Origin: Prorocentrum cordatum
Taxonomy: Eukaryota > Sar > Dinophyceae > Prorocentrales > Prorocentraceae
DNA: 64,000 nucleotides
Assembly (NCBI GenBank): GCA_963575745.1
Contig: CAUYUJ010017836.1
Span: forward strand, 15,001-79,000
Reading direction: 5' to 3'
The translations under genes were made by a program, and so were the position numbers. Positions within the stretch are counted from its first letter, which is position 1. The number at the start of each line of letters is the position of its first letter. Shown piece by piece: positions 51,536 through 62,901 of this stretch. Below the pieces are notes generated by a model. The model was not told the DNA's origin. It worked only from the letters and a program-made list of their open reading frames with translations, and did no database searches.

Positions 51536-51994
51536 TTGGCCGCAGAGTTACCCTGCACAGCCCACCTCCTGGAGAGCTCCAGGGTCGATGGTCGTCTGCG
51601 AAGGCAGTGGCGTTGTCGTAAATGTTCCTCGGAGCCTCCAACGAGGGGAAAGGGTACTGTAATTAAGTGGCTCCGATCCCCGTGCAACCCCTCTCTCATC
51701 GTTGGCCCAGCTTCGAGTGCCCCGCGAGAAGTGGGGCCAAGTCGGAGAGGCCTCTTTGTGCATCCCTCTCACACTATGCGCTGGTGGGAGGTGGGGGTGG
51801 GGACGCTGAAGGAGCGTATTTTCGCTTGCTCGAGGTGTGGAGGGCTCGGAACCGACCACTACCGCACCACGGGCACACTTTTGTCTGAATGCCAGGCCCC
51901 CGCACGCACGGGCTTGGAGCATCCCAGGGCGCTCGAGAAAGGACGAGCCCCAGGCCACACTAAGTTGGCCAAGCAGGTCAATGTCCTGAGATAG
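51536..51994 (+). pseudogene. terminal cysteine module of the same element
   Basis: Same frame as the RNase H part, separated by TGA 51512-51514 and seven codons. Two finger-like modules: HLLESSRVDGRLRRQWRCRK with a following CRKC, then HPSHTMRWW with FACSRCGG. The HLLxSRVxx...CxxC arrangement matches the C-terminal cluster of the 36.7-kb element (HLLMESRVESD...CAAC), so both belong to related lineages. Confidence 0.65.
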
Positions 51995-52035
51995 ATTGGT
52001 CTGAGCGCGCAGCGCAGAGTCTAATCTAATCTAGT

Positions 52036-52497
52036 ATCCTCCTCCTCCTCCTCCTTCTCCTCCTCCTCCTTCTCCTCCTCCTCCTCCTCCTCTCCTCCTC
52101 CTCCTCCTCCTCCTCTCCTCCTCCTCCTCCACCTCCTCCTCATCCTATTCCTCCTCCTCCTCGTCCTCCTCCTCCTCGTCCTCCTCCTCCCTGCACCATC
52201 CTTGACATCTCCATGGCGATGTAACTCGTAGTGCGCCCTGCGGTCGCCAGTTACTCCGAAGAATTTCCAGCGACCATGAGCTGCGCTGCCGCCGCCGCCG
52301 CCATCCTCCCTCCTACCTTCTCCCTCCCTGATCCTCCCTCCTCCCTATTCCTCCTACCTCCTCCCGCCTCCCTACTCCTCCCGCCTCCCTACTCCCCACT
52401 CCTCCCTCCTCCCTACTCCTTTTCCCCTTCTCCCTACTACTCCCTCCTTCCTACTCCCTCCTCCTACCCCGTCTCCCTCCCTCCTCCCTGTTCCTTT
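52036..52497. repeat. (TCC)n tract and CTCCCTACTCC minisatellite
   Basis: TCC repeats to 52190, then at 52300-52497 degenerate CTCCTCCCTACTCCTCC units of 11-15 bp. Between them is short unique sequence. Confidence 0.85.
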
Positions 52498-52990
52498 TGA
52501 CGCTGCAAGGGCTATGGTCATAGGGTCGCGAGTCCGGTTGCGGGCTTCCTCGTCTTCTTCTTCCTCCCCCCCCGTTTGACCCAGATCAAGTCCGACAGCG
52601 CCGTGCGATCTTTCCTGCCTGCGCTCACGTCGTCATCATTCTGAAACGTCCTGAAACGTCGCAGGCGCTGGAACATCCGTCTGTCTTGCGAACGTGGCTG
52701 CAACTCGGAGCGGACATTCGGGCAGGTAGTCGCTGTTGCAAGGGGCGACGCTTGTGTAGCAGCATATGGGTCCGCCTTTCGATTTTTGTCATTTTTGCTG
52801 AAAACATTGGTGTGTAGTCGGCCTGAGTGCGGCGCAGGATGGCCCCCAGGGCAGCGGACCTCCCCCTTCTGCAAACCTCAAAAACGCCTACAGAGGGCAC
52901 CCGAGCAGTAGATGGCGACCGTCGCGTTACGTTCCGTTCCTCCCTGCGGCCTCGTCGTGCTTTTCCTCGCCACCCCTCCTCTCTCCCCAG
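52498..52990. other. no gene recognised
   Basis: Unique-looking sequence. A minus frame (52625-53344) overlaps the plus coding fragment below and has no motif. A pyrimidine tract ending CTCTCCCCAG at 52981-52990 resembles a 3' splice site. Confidence 0.4.
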
Positions 52991-53530
52991 CTGCTCTCGA
53001 TCCTCCGCGCCCGCGGGCCCGAGGACGACACGAGGTCCCACCCGCCCGCGAAGTGGGGCGGCGAGCTCGATGACCAGGGAGTGATCAACGAGAAAGGCCG
53101 CACGATCGCGTTTGTTGATTGGCCGCAAGAAGTTCCGGCAAACCGTGCGATGACGTTGCTTCAGAGTGCCGCGGGGGACAGCGGCGAGCGGCGCGCAGAC
53201 GACGGCCACGAACACCGCCGAGGAGGACAACGCGCAGCCCGCGTCGCCTGACCAGCCCGACTCGCGCGACCAGGCCACGCGCGACACGCGGCAGCGCGGC
53301 TGCGACCAGGGCTTCGACAGGGGCTTCGACAAAGGCCACAACAAAGGCTACGACAGCGGCTTCAAGATGGACCACAAGAAGGGCCACCACGAGGGCACCG
53401 CGGCGTCGAGCAGCACGCCGTTGTCGCGCCCTGGCCCATCGGTTAATAGTTGGGTGCAGGTGGCCACTGGCGGCGCCGACGACGCGAGGAAGCTGGCCAA
53501 CGCCGCCGTTGGCCGCCGTCGCCGTCGCAG
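52991..53530 (+). pseudogene. gene fragment, hypothetical protein (frame change near 53165)
   Basis: Directly after a polypyrimidine-CAG, frame 2 reads as ordinary protein (LLSILRARGPEDDT to INEKGRTIAFVDWPQEVPAN) to about 53165. The protein-like frame then moves to frame 0, encoding a Gln/Asp-rich stretch and a four-residue periodic segment (CDQGFDRGFDKGHNKGYDSG) and reaching VNSWVQVATGG before a CGT/TCC tract at about 53555. Could be an exon of an intron-containing gene or a decayed copy. Family unknown. Confidence 0.4.
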
Positions 53531-53554
53531 CGCACGATGGGGGGCCGACTATGT

Positions 53555-53790
53555 CACCGCTATCGCCGTCGTCGCCGTCGTCGACGCCGCCGTCGTCGTC
53601 GTCGCCGTCGTCGTCGTTGTCGTCGTCGTCTCCCTCCTCCTCCTCCTCCTCCTCCTCCTCCTCCTCCTCCTCCTCCTCCTCCTCCTCCTCCTCCCCCGCT
53701 GCCTCCTCCTCCTCCTCCTCCTCCTCCTCCTCCTCCTCCTCTTCCTCCCCCTCCTCGTCCTCGTCCTCGTCCTCCTCCTCCCCGTCACCT
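53555..53790. repeat. (CGT)n then (TCC)n tract
   Basis: CGT/GTC triplets to 53630 followed by TCC to 53785. Terminates the upstream coding fragment. Confidence 0.9.
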
Positions 53791-54217
53791 TAATTCATTT
53801 CAACTTTAAGATGGATCAAGACAAATTCTGATGATCAGTTTACATGTCGGTTTAACCAATAACCAATTCATGTGAAGTCATCTCTTCATTCATATCACTT
53901 CATTTCAACTTAAACTGAAGTGCGATGAGCATTCGGCGGCGGCGGGTGCCCGACCCCACCCCCCGTCGTAGGTCACAAGTGCCCCACCCCCCTTTTGCGG
54001 CACCTGCGAGGGACGACGAGAGCGTTTACGATGGGAATTGTGACGACGAAGGTGACGATGCTGATGGCCACCCCGAGCTCTCGGATGCGTCGGCGCTGAT
54101 GTCGGCGGCGACGGGGCCGTCGTCAGCCCCCCATGTCCCACTCCCTTCGCTTAACGAGAAGCGGGAGAGTGATTGCGTGCCTGCACTCCCCCCGCCGCCC
54201 GCCGCGGCCGCGGGCAA

Positions 54218-55354
54218 TCAGAGCCTCCAGATCTGCTTGAGCGCAGCCAGCTTCTTGCGGGCGCCCTTGATCGTGTCGTCGACCTCCTTCGCGTCGGCCG
54301 CTGCCGACTCGATCTCGCTGTTGGCGATCCCTGTGCCGCTCGTGGTCACACACTTCCGCTCGAATGCGAGCGGCGTCTTGTCCTTCCCCCCGAGGGTGAC
54401 GACCATCGCCTCGAGGTCCTGCTCGATATTGCACCCCTTGCTGTTGTCGTTGGTTTTGCTGATCTCGACGGCGCCCTCGAGCTCGCGGCAGAACCTGTCG
54501 ACGCACGAGTGCGCCGCGCGCGTTGCCGTCACGGCGACCGCCACGGCTTCGGGCATATTCTTCTCGGCCGTATCCGAGGCTGGTGCCGATTGCCGCGGCC
54601 GGTCTTGTTGCGGTTGCTGCGCGCGCCCACTTCGTAGTTGACGGCGGCCGCGGTTCTGCTCGACCTCGGCGTTCTCGAACGCGTCGTCGTCGTCGAGCAG
54701 GGTGCGATCCGTGAGCTCGCGGCCCTCGTCGCGGCGCTCGACCTCGGCCTCCGCGGCCGGCCGCGCAACCAGGTACTTGGGCCACGGTGCCAGCAGGGGC
54801 TCGGGGATGGCAGGGTCGCGCTCAGGCTCCAAGGTCCTGCGCCTGATCATGGGCAGCAGCTCGTTTTCGTCGTATTTCTCCAGCGCCGTCTTGACGGGAG
54901 TCCACTGCTAGAGCGTCTCGCTGCGGCTCAGCGCGTTGTTGAACTCCGCAGACTGCGTCGCGGTCTTTCCGATGATCTCGCCCACGAATTGATCCGTGCC
55001 CATCGCCGAGCCGAACTTTTGGATGGTGCTCAAGTCGGCCTTCTTCGCGCCGCCATGCTTGCGCAGGCGGTGCACGAACGAGTTGTACGTCGACCTTTGG
55101 TTGGCAATGAAGTCCTTGAGCCACGCCGCCGCCTCGCTGTCGACCGAGTAGCCTCGCTCGGCCGCCTTCGCCGCAGGCTCTTGCGCCGCGGGCGGCTCAT
55201 CGGGCGGTTCCGTCTTGACAGCCGCGGGCGCCTCCCTCTTGAGCGGTGGCACTGGCTCTGCACCGCGGTCTCCATTGCCGCTGCCGCTGCTGCCACTGGC
55301 GAAGTTCTGGCCTTGTGCTGCTGCCGCTTGCATCTTTTGGAGGTAGACGTCCAT
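54218..55354 (-). pseudogene. hypothetical protein gene with one in-frame TAG
   Basis: ATG at 55354 and TGA at 54218-54220 bound 378 codons in one frame, interrupted only by TAG at 54908-54910, which lies between SRSETL and QWTPVKTALEKYDENELL. N-terminal Gln/Ala-rich segment (LQKMQAAAAQGQNF), a KTEPPDEPP linker, a globular-looking part with Tyr/Phe/Lys (WLKDFIANQRSTYNSF), then after the TAG an acidic LDDDDAFENAEVEQ stretch and a helical C terminus. I do not recognise the family. Composition differs from repeat shadows: all 20 residue types, even hydrophobic spacing. Confidence 0.5.
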
Positions 55355-55489
55355 TGGCCCCCCGATGGAGGCAATGGTTCAGGCGCCTTCGGCTTCGGGG
55401 CCGTCCCCCGCGACGGCCCCGAACGAATCGGAAAATGCACCCTGCCAGAGCCAGGGTGGCTACGCGACGAGGATGGAGAGGAGGGCGAT

Positions 55490-55745
55490 GATGAGGGCGA
55501 AGATGATGATGATGAGGATGATGAGGACGAGGATGAAGATGAGGACTATAATGGATATAACGAGGACGACGGTGATGATGACGTGCAGCTGTTTTTTTCG
55601 TGGCCCGAAGGGCCCTTGGGGCCAGTAAAAAAGTACTCAATGATGCAGGTGATGATGAAGATGATGATGTTCATAGTGGTGATCACGATAATGATGAGGA
55701 GGAGGATGAAGATGAGGATCAGGACGAGATGAGGATGAGGATGGG
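55490..55745. repeat. GAT/GAG-rich simple sequence
   Basis: Two GATGATGAGGA-type tracts (55490-55590 and 55640-55745) around a unique GGGCCCTTGGGG block. Confidence 0.7.
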
Positions 55746-55882
55746 ATACGGATGAGACGACGGTAGCCTCTCGACGCTCGTGGAGGAGCTCTGTGTTTTC
55801 TTTCACCTTGGCTGAACCTCGCACAGGGCCCTCCCCTCTGTATAAGGGCCAGCTCTCTGGCGCGCCGCTCGCGAGAGGGGCC

Positions 55883-57973
55883 TCAGGCGGCACCCTCTGA
55901 CGCGAGCCATTTCCTGACGTCCGCGAAGGTCCTCCGTGGCGCGCTCGACGAGTTCTTTGTAATCGCCGCTCTTCCTGGCGTTGATACCAAAGATGTACAC
56001 CTTGTCCCCGTCGAGCAAGTAGGCCTCGCCACGCCTTTATCTCCGCGGCCGCTCTCGCGACCATCCGGGAGAGCAAGGCGATGAAGTTGCCGTCGCTCTC
56101 GTTCATCTTCTCGTCCTCTCGACCTTCTTCTCCTTGGCAGGCACCTTGGCCTTCTTCGCAGGCTCCTCGTAGCCCTTCGGAGGTTGCTTGCCCTGGTAAC
56201 GCATGTGGACGATATACTTATGCTTATTGTCTTTGCCCTTGCCCTTGCCCTTCTTGCGCGTGCCGTTGTGGTCGGCGCCTTTGCCTTCGCGCTTGCCCCT
56301 CTTTCCCTTCTTGCCCCCACTCCTGCCCTTGCCCATCGCCCCCTTTTCTTTTCCCATGGGCATCGCGGCATCCCTGGTCTCGCGTCTCTGGCCTCCGAGC
56401 GCCGCGCTCGGGATTGGTACCGGAGATCCTGGCGCGCCGGCCTTGTTCTCTGCGTCGAATGAGAGGGCGACCGCGCGCGCCTCGCAGCATGCTGGGCAAC
56501 TGCACGTCATTCCGCAGAGTTCCACCTCGCTCTCCTTCGAGATAGGCTCGAGCTCGGCATCCCCGCCAGTTTCGTGACCGTCGGCTTCCCCTATCTCCCT
56601 CCATCCTCCACGTCCCGCTCGGGGGGAAGAGCCTCCTGGCCGCGCTCGCGTCCACGCGGGAGCCATGGACCTACGGGGTCGGCTCAGCGGGCGGGCCCCC
56701 GCTGGCGTCGAAGGAGGGGCGTGGTGCAAGACTGCCCGAGCCATCATCTTCTCTAGGAAGCTCGATCTCCTGCGCCAGCCCCTGGAGCCCATAGCGCTCC
56801 AGAACCTTCTTGCTAGAGGCCACGTTGTAGAGGTGCTTCGTCATGGCCCGCCAGTTGTCTGGCGCGATGTCGGCCGCCCTGGTCGAGTAGCGCGCGTCGC
56901 AGTCGAGGGCGCCGCGCCTGTTGCGCAGCTCCTCGAATGCATCCTTGAGGCACTTTTGCAATGAAAGCCCCGTGGGCGCAACGTCGAGGAGGAGGCTCAA
57001 AGCTTCGGCGCACGGGAGCATCGTCGCCTCGTCGATGGCCCGCGTCCGCGAGCTCCCGTACCCGGAGCCGTCCCGCGCGAAGCCAGCGCGTCGCTGGCTC
57101 GCCTTCTCGCCCCACTTGTCGGCGAGGCTCGCGCCAACGAATGCGACTCCTTTGGGCGTGGGCGCCTAGGTTTCGGCGGCGTGTCCGAGGGGCCCGTGGG
57201 CGGCATCATCGGGCCGCCTCCGTCCAAGAGGCATGCCAACAAAACCAGCCCGATGAACGTAGAACGGGTTCATGAACCAATCCACGGTCGGCTGCTTGGC
57301 GTCGCGCTGCGGATCTACGTCGCGCTGTCTGCTCACCGTCGGGCTGGTGCCCACCGTACTTCTGCTAGTCGTGCTTCTGCATGTCCTGTAGCTCTCGCGC
57401 TTCTATGATTCTGGGCGGAGGTGGCGCCGCAGGCGCTTTGGGCGGCCTCTTGGGCGCCGCGGGCGCTTTAGAGGTGAGCGCCGCTGGCTGCGGCGCCTTG
57501 CTGGCCCACTTGGAGAGGAGCGGCGCGTCGATCTTCTCCTTCGCGATCCTGGGCCGCGCCACCAATGGCGGTGGCATGGGGCACAGCAGCCCCGTCGGTA
57601 GACATGGCCGCGGCCCTGGCTTCGGCGGCTGCAGCCCCATTGGCCAAAGTGGCCTCGGTCTCGGCGGCCGCTGCCCTACTGGCAAAGTGGGCCTCGGTTT
57701 CGCTGCTGGCGTTGCCGTCGAAGCTGCTGGTGTCGAAGCTGCTGCCGTCGAAGCTGCTGCTGCTGCTGGTGTCGAAGCTGCTGCCGTCGAATCTGCTGGC
57801 GTTGCTGTCGAAGCGGCTGGTGTTGCTGTCGAAGCTGTTGGTGTTGCCGTCGAAGCTGATGGCTTCTGCGCCTCAGTGTTTTTGCGCGCTTCCTCCCTGT
57901 CCTCGGCCTCCTTCTGCGCACCCCAAGGAGGTATCGCGCTCGGGCCCGCGCGGGTTGCGCCTACTTTTGGCAA
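55883..57973 (-). pseudogene. intronless hypothetical gene copy with frameshifts and TAG codons
   Basis: Protein-like minus-strand pieces in order: 57973-57368 (Ala/Thr/Pro pentapeptide repeats from the GTCGAAGCTGCTG minisatellite at 57710-57860, then KEKIDAPLLSKWAS), TAG 57365; QKYGGHQPDG; frame change; WFMNPFYVHRAGFVGMPLG to TAG 57166; VAFVGASLADKWGEKASQ through LSLQKCLKDAFEELRNRR to TAG 56671; frame change; a cysteine segment CGMTCSCPACC and Lys-rich region (about 56510-56105); frame change; MNESDGNFIALLSRMVARAA; GDKVYIFGINARKSGDYKEL; ending DVRKWLASEGAA with TGA 55883. I cannot name the family. A possible degenerate spliced leader (CCGTAGCC at 57987-57980) lies just upstream, suggesting a retroposed copy. 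Confidence 0.5.
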
Positions 57974-58009
57974 ACAAGAGGCTACGGTGATGATGGTGAT
58001 GATCTAACG

Positions 58010-58330
58010 AGTAGACGACAACTAGAGGATGCCGATCATCTAAGTCATGTTGATGGCGAAGGGTAAGCAGCATCTACCTGTTGTTGATTAGGTGCAACGT
58101 ATTATCTATATTGTGTTGAACCGACCAGATGCATCATCTAAAGCATGTTGACTAGGGAGTAATAAGAATTTGTATCATGCTGGTTAAAGGATGTCATCAT
58201 GTAAATTGTGTTGATCCGATGACATCTATAGCCAATGAAAGATCCTTAGCCTCGAATCGACCGCCCGATTAGAGGAGAATTGCACTCTTAAAATTACCGA
58301 AACGTGCTCAATTACAATCCTGATCTAAGA
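58010..58330. other. AT-richer spacer with three degenerate repeats
   Basis: GATCATCTAAGTCATGTTGA-like words at about 58036, 58131 and 58195. No gene. Unusually AT-rich compared with both sides. Confidence 0.5.
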
Positions 58331-58399
58331 CGGCTACTGGGTTTCACTCCCCCTTGCTCGCCGCTTGTAGTTGCGACCGCGACGGGATCTTGTCGCGCC

Positions 58400-58615
58400 T
58401 GTAAATCTCGGTGCGTCGTCGTCGGCTGTCGGTCGTCGGTCGTCGGCCGTCGGCCGTCGGCCGTCGGTCTTCGGTCGTCGGTCGTCAGTCGTCGGTCGTC
58501 CGTCGTAGTCGTCGCCGTCGTCGCCGTCGTCGTCGACGCCGTCGCCGTCGTCGCCGCCGCCGCCGTCGTCGCCGCCGCCGCCGCCGTCGTCGCCGCCGTC
58601 GACGCGATGCGATGC
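58400..58615. repeat. GTCGGTC and GTCGCC repeats
   Basis: Tetra/heptamer CGTCGGTCGTCGG followed by CGTCGCCGTCGTCGCC triplets. The inverted form (GACGGACGGCGGACGG) occurs at 60965-61110. Confidence 0.85.
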
Positions 58616-58757
58616 TGGCCGATCCCGCCAGGCAGCCGCGCCCCCCGGATGCTGCTGCGGGCGGCCGTGCGCGCCGCCGCCCCCGCGGCGCGCGACCGCC
58701 ACAGGCGGCCGCGCGGCCGCGATGCCGGCGCATGCGCGCCCTCTCTCCCGGCAGGGG

Positions 58758-59105
58758 CGGCTCCTCCTCCTCCTCCTCCTCCTCCTCCTCCTCCTCCCCT
58801 CCTCCTTCTCCTCCTCCTGCCTCCGCCTCCTCCTCCTCCTCCTCGCCCCCCCTTCCCTCCTCCTCCTCTCCTCCTCCTCCTCCTCCTCCTCCTCCTCTCC
58901 TCCTCCTCCTGCCTCCTCCTCCTCCTCCACTCTCCTCCTCCTCCTCCTCTCCTCCTCCTGGCACCCCTCCTCCTCGCATCCCCTCCTCCTTCTCGCCTCC
59001 TCTCCTCCTCCTCTCTCATCTCGCACTCATCCTCCTCGCATCCCTCCTCCTCCTTCTCCTCCTCCTCCTCCTCCTCCGCCTCCTCCTCCTCCTCCCCTGC
59101 CTCCT
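58758..59105. repeat. (TCC)n tract
   Basis: Polypyrimidine tract with GCC and CAT interruptions. Confidence 0.95.
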
Positions 59106-59474
59106 GCCAAATGGGCGACGGAGCAAAGCGGGCCCCATTGTGCGGACATTCGCCTGAGCGCGACTCTTCCCTTCCCGCCTCCCTCCCCTGAGATCCTAGC
59201 GTCCCATTTGTTTCTCGAGCTGGGCGTTCCCGTTCTTTTTCGGGCCCCAGGGCCCTCGCATATCGATCCGGCTCGAAAAATGACGCAGAAGGATGGTGTC
59301 CAGAGCTCTGGGCGTGACTTTTCCGATGTTGCAATTCTCTCGCTACGTCGGATCTCAGGGTCCTTCTGCTCTTTTGCGCCCACCTCGCTTCCGGAGTCCC
59401 CCTCCCGTTTGCTCGACTGGGGCCTGACCTCTTCTGCAAGCCGTGGGATCAAGCAAAGCGCAGGCGTTCGCGCG

Positions 59475-60070
59475 TCGTTGTCTTATTCGTTGTGTTGCCG
59501 ATCGGCGCGGGCCCTCGAACCCCCTCCCCCCCCATGGAGCAGATCTCCGCTGTCTTTTGAGCGCCTGTCTCAAGCAGGTGGAGTCTCCCCCATAGGATGC
59601 ACTGCTGCAAACAGTCGCACTGAGCAGAGGCCCAGAGCCAGACACCCCCTCCTCCACTCCTCCCCCTCCTCCTTCCCCTTCTCCTCCTCCTCCTCCTCCT
59701 CCTCCTCCTCCTCCTCCTCCTCGTTATGCGCCCTGGCTAGACCAGGTCCCCGCCGAGCGCCCAGTCCTCCTCCTCCTCCTCCCCCTTCTCCCCCTCCTCC
59801 TCCCCCCTCCCCCTCCCCCTCCTCATCTCTCCTCCTCTCTCCTCCTCCCCCGTTTTCTCCTCCTCGTCCTCGCCTCCTCCCCCCCTCATTCCGCCCAGTG
59901 CCGAAACGCCAGAGAAGAGCACGCTCACAAGCTGCCCGCGCAAGGTCGCGCGGCAGCGCCCGCGCGCCCCACGCGGTGTGCCGCGCTGGCGGCCCGCGCA
60001 GGCCGCGGCGTGCCGCCACCCCCGCGGCGCGCGGCCGCTGCGGGCGGGCGCACTGCACGCCCCGCTTGCA
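59475..60070 (+). repeat. segmental duplication, copy 1
   Basis: TATTCGTTGTGTTGCCGATC, CGGCGCGGGCCCTCG, GAGCAGATCTCCGCTGTC and CAGTCGCA blocks, then a TCC tract (59640-59880), CCGAAACGCC and AGCTGCCCGCGCAAGGTCGCG. The same order occurs at 60765-61270 with different microsatellite content. Confidence 0.75.
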
Positions 60071-60083
60071 TTGTGATCGCACC

Positions 60084-60755
<672 letters not shown>

Positions 60756-60764
60756 ATGGTGATC

Positions 60765-61033
60765 GTTTTCTCATTCGTTGTTTGGCCGATCGGCGCGGGC
60801 CCTCGCACCCCCTCCCCCCACCCTGGAGCAGATCTCCGCTGTCCTTGGGCGCCTGTGTCGAGCAGGGGGAGTCTCTCCCCCAGAGGGCGCACTCTTGCAA
60901 CACAGTCGCATTCAGCAGAGGTCTGGAGCCAGATCGCACCCCCCCCTTCCGCCCAATGTCGAAACGCCGAAGTCGACGGACGACGGACGGCGGACGGACG
61001 GCGGACGGACGACGGACGACGACGACGACGACG

Positions 61034-61095
<62 letters not shown>

Positions 61096-61290
61096 AGACG
61101 ACGACGACAACAAGAAACGCCGAAACAAGAATACGTTCGCATGCGGGGCGGGCGGGCCGTGGCAGCTCTGCCGGGAGGGGGGGGCTGCCGGGTGGGCGAC
61201 GCAGAGAAACACGGGGCCGTCTTCGCCGGCCTTCGCGCGTGAGCTGCCCGCGCAAAAGGTCGCGCGTGGGTGCCCTCGTCTCCAACCGAG
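60765..61290 (+). repeat. segmental duplication, copy 2
   Basis: Second copy of 59475-60070, about 1.29 kb downstream. The position of the TCC tract in copy 1 is occupied by none here; a GAC tract (60965-61110) lies after CCGAAACGCCGAAG instead. Confidence 0.75.
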
Positions 61291-61314
61291 TGTGCCGCGC
61301 TGGCGGCCCGCACA

Positions 61315-61412
61315 ACCCTCCTCCCTCCTCCCTCCTCCTCCTCCCTCCTCCCTCCTCCCTCCTCCCTCCCTCCTCCCTCCTCCCTCCTCCCTCCTCCCTC
61401 CTCCCTCCTCCC
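61315..61412. repeat. (CTCCCTC)n minisatellite
   Basis: Regular CTCCCTC heptamer-like units over about 100 bp. Confidence 0.9.
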
Positions 61413-61935
61413 TAAGCCACCGCGTGAGGTCGCGATGCCATGTCGCGTAAGACCCCTTCCGTGTCGTCGCCTGGGCGGCGGCGGCGAAGTCCGAGCCTTG
61501 CGGTGGGGAGCCGTGCCGCTCCGCCGGCTCTGGCCCACCACGCGTCGGCGCCCCGCGGAGCGGAGGGCCCCGCCATCCGCTCGCACGGCACAGGGTGCCG
61601 CCAGGGCCGCAGCCGCGACATTCTATCCAGATGTACCCTCGCCGACCAACGATTCGGGCAATTCGATGGACGGCGGGGGTAGGTGTCAGAGTGCGTCGAA
61701 CACGTGGCGAAATCCGAACCCTGCCCCCGCCTCCCATCGTTTCGAAAGAATCGATGGCTGATGGCGGTGGACTTCGGATGTCGCCACCCACGGTGACCGC
61801 AGGGAGGCTCGGAGGAGGGCCAGTCGAGACAACGGCGGCCCTCTCTGGCAGGGTTCGTCTTTTCTGAGCCTCCCGGACGCTTCTCGTCGCCACGGCTTGG
61901 TCCGCCTCGAAAGACGGGTTAGGATGGACCTTGGG
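61413..61935. other. no gene recognised
   Basis: GC-rich. Overlapping plus and minus frames without domains. Confidence 0.4.
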
Positions 61936-61939
61936 CGGG

Positions 61940-62055
61940 GTCCCGAGCGGCGCCGCCAGGGTTGTGATAATGTCCCGAGCGGCACCGCCAAAGTTGCGAG
62001 GATATCTCGAGCGGCGGCGTCATATTTGCGAGGATGTCTCGAGCGGTTTGCGCGC
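61940..62055 (+). repeat. 32-bp tandem repeat, 3-4 copies
   Basis: GTCCCGAGCGGCGCCGCCA, then GTTGTGATAAT / GTTGCGAGGATA / TTTGCGAGGAT, repeated three times, plus a partial fourth. Confidence 0.75.
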
Positions 62056-62096
62056 TCTCAGCGGGGCGGGCGGGCGTAGGCGGCTTTGCCGGGAGG

Positions 62097-62291
62097 GGTC
62101 CGAGCAGATGGGGTCAGAGGACCGCGCCACATCGCCGATGCATCGCCAATGCGGCTCGATGTGGAGCCCGATATTCTTCGCGCCGACATCGCCGATGCAT
62201 TTCTGAACTCGCCGATGCACTGCCCATCGCCGATGCATCGTTATTGCATCGGCGATGTGGCGCGACCCTCCGATCCCATCTGCTCGGACCC
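62097..62291. mobile_element. 195-bp MITE-like element with ~50-bp inverted ends
   Basis: The left arm GGTCCGAGCAGATGGGGTCA continues through CGCGCCACATCGCCGATGCA; the right arm is its near-exact complement ending CATCTGCTCGGACCC. The interior has several GCCGATGCAT words. No coding sequence. Confidence 0.8.
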
Positions 62292-62900
62292 TAGTTGGGA
62301 GAGCTCTACAGTATTCGACCTGACCAAGGGAACGACAAATAAGGAACGAAGCCCCTTGTTTTCCAAGTAAGTCTAGGAAGTCCGAAGGAACACCAGGTGG
62401 GCTCGCCGCCAAGACGGTAGCGGAACGCATGTAAACCAAACGAAAGACCGAGCCCCTTTTGAAAAGGAAGTGTTCCTTATTCAGGCCGGATCCTCTAGGA
62501 GGGGCTTGATGTGCACACTACGCCAATCACGTTTCCACGGAGCCAGCGAGCTCAGCGAAAAGGACTGCGGCGCACAGGAGCTTCAGCACCCCACCAGTTG
62601 GGAAGATGGGGAATCTACACACCGAGGTTTCCTTCGTCGACCACACGACGCATTCGTCGAGCCCCTCCCAGGGCTGCCGGGTGGATAAATCACCCAGATC
62701 TCCGACGGGAGTGCACCTATGTAGCTGTCGGATGGCGGCGTTTTTCTCGGCTCGGGTGCCTGGGGGCCGCCTGGGGGCCGCCTGGGGGCCTCACCCGGTG
62801 GCTGCTGGAGTCCAGACAGCCCGTCGGGCTCGGGCGTTGCGCAACGGGGGGGCGATAAACGGTGGGGGCGGGAAGGTGCACCTCTCGTGCCCTAAAGGTG
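62292..62900. other. no gene recognised
   Basis: Mixed sequence with GGGGGCCGCCTGGGGGCC repeats at 62760-62795. No domain seen in any frame. Confidence 0.4.
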
Positions 62901-62901
62901 A

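Larger units (their letters stand above)
49270..51994 (+). mobile_element. decayed non-LTR retrotransposon with internal RT deletion
   Basis: Coding pieces in order: a pre-RT segment (about 49290-49600, frame 2), linker and N-terminal RT (49600-50397, frame 1), RT motif A then finger and RNase H (50390-51514, frame 2), and a terminal cysteine module (51536-51994, same frame after a TGA). The 3' end has a short TCTAA-type repeat (52018-52036) followed by a TCC tract instead of poly(A). No endonuclease is recognisable; sequence between 48853 and 49270 has no clear domain. Confidence 0.75.

Noticed and set aside
55803-56018. Separate 71-codon minus-strand gene
   Set aside because: Its first half (GDKVYIFGINARKSGDYKEL) belongs to the larger frameshifted gene copy; the second half is out of frame.
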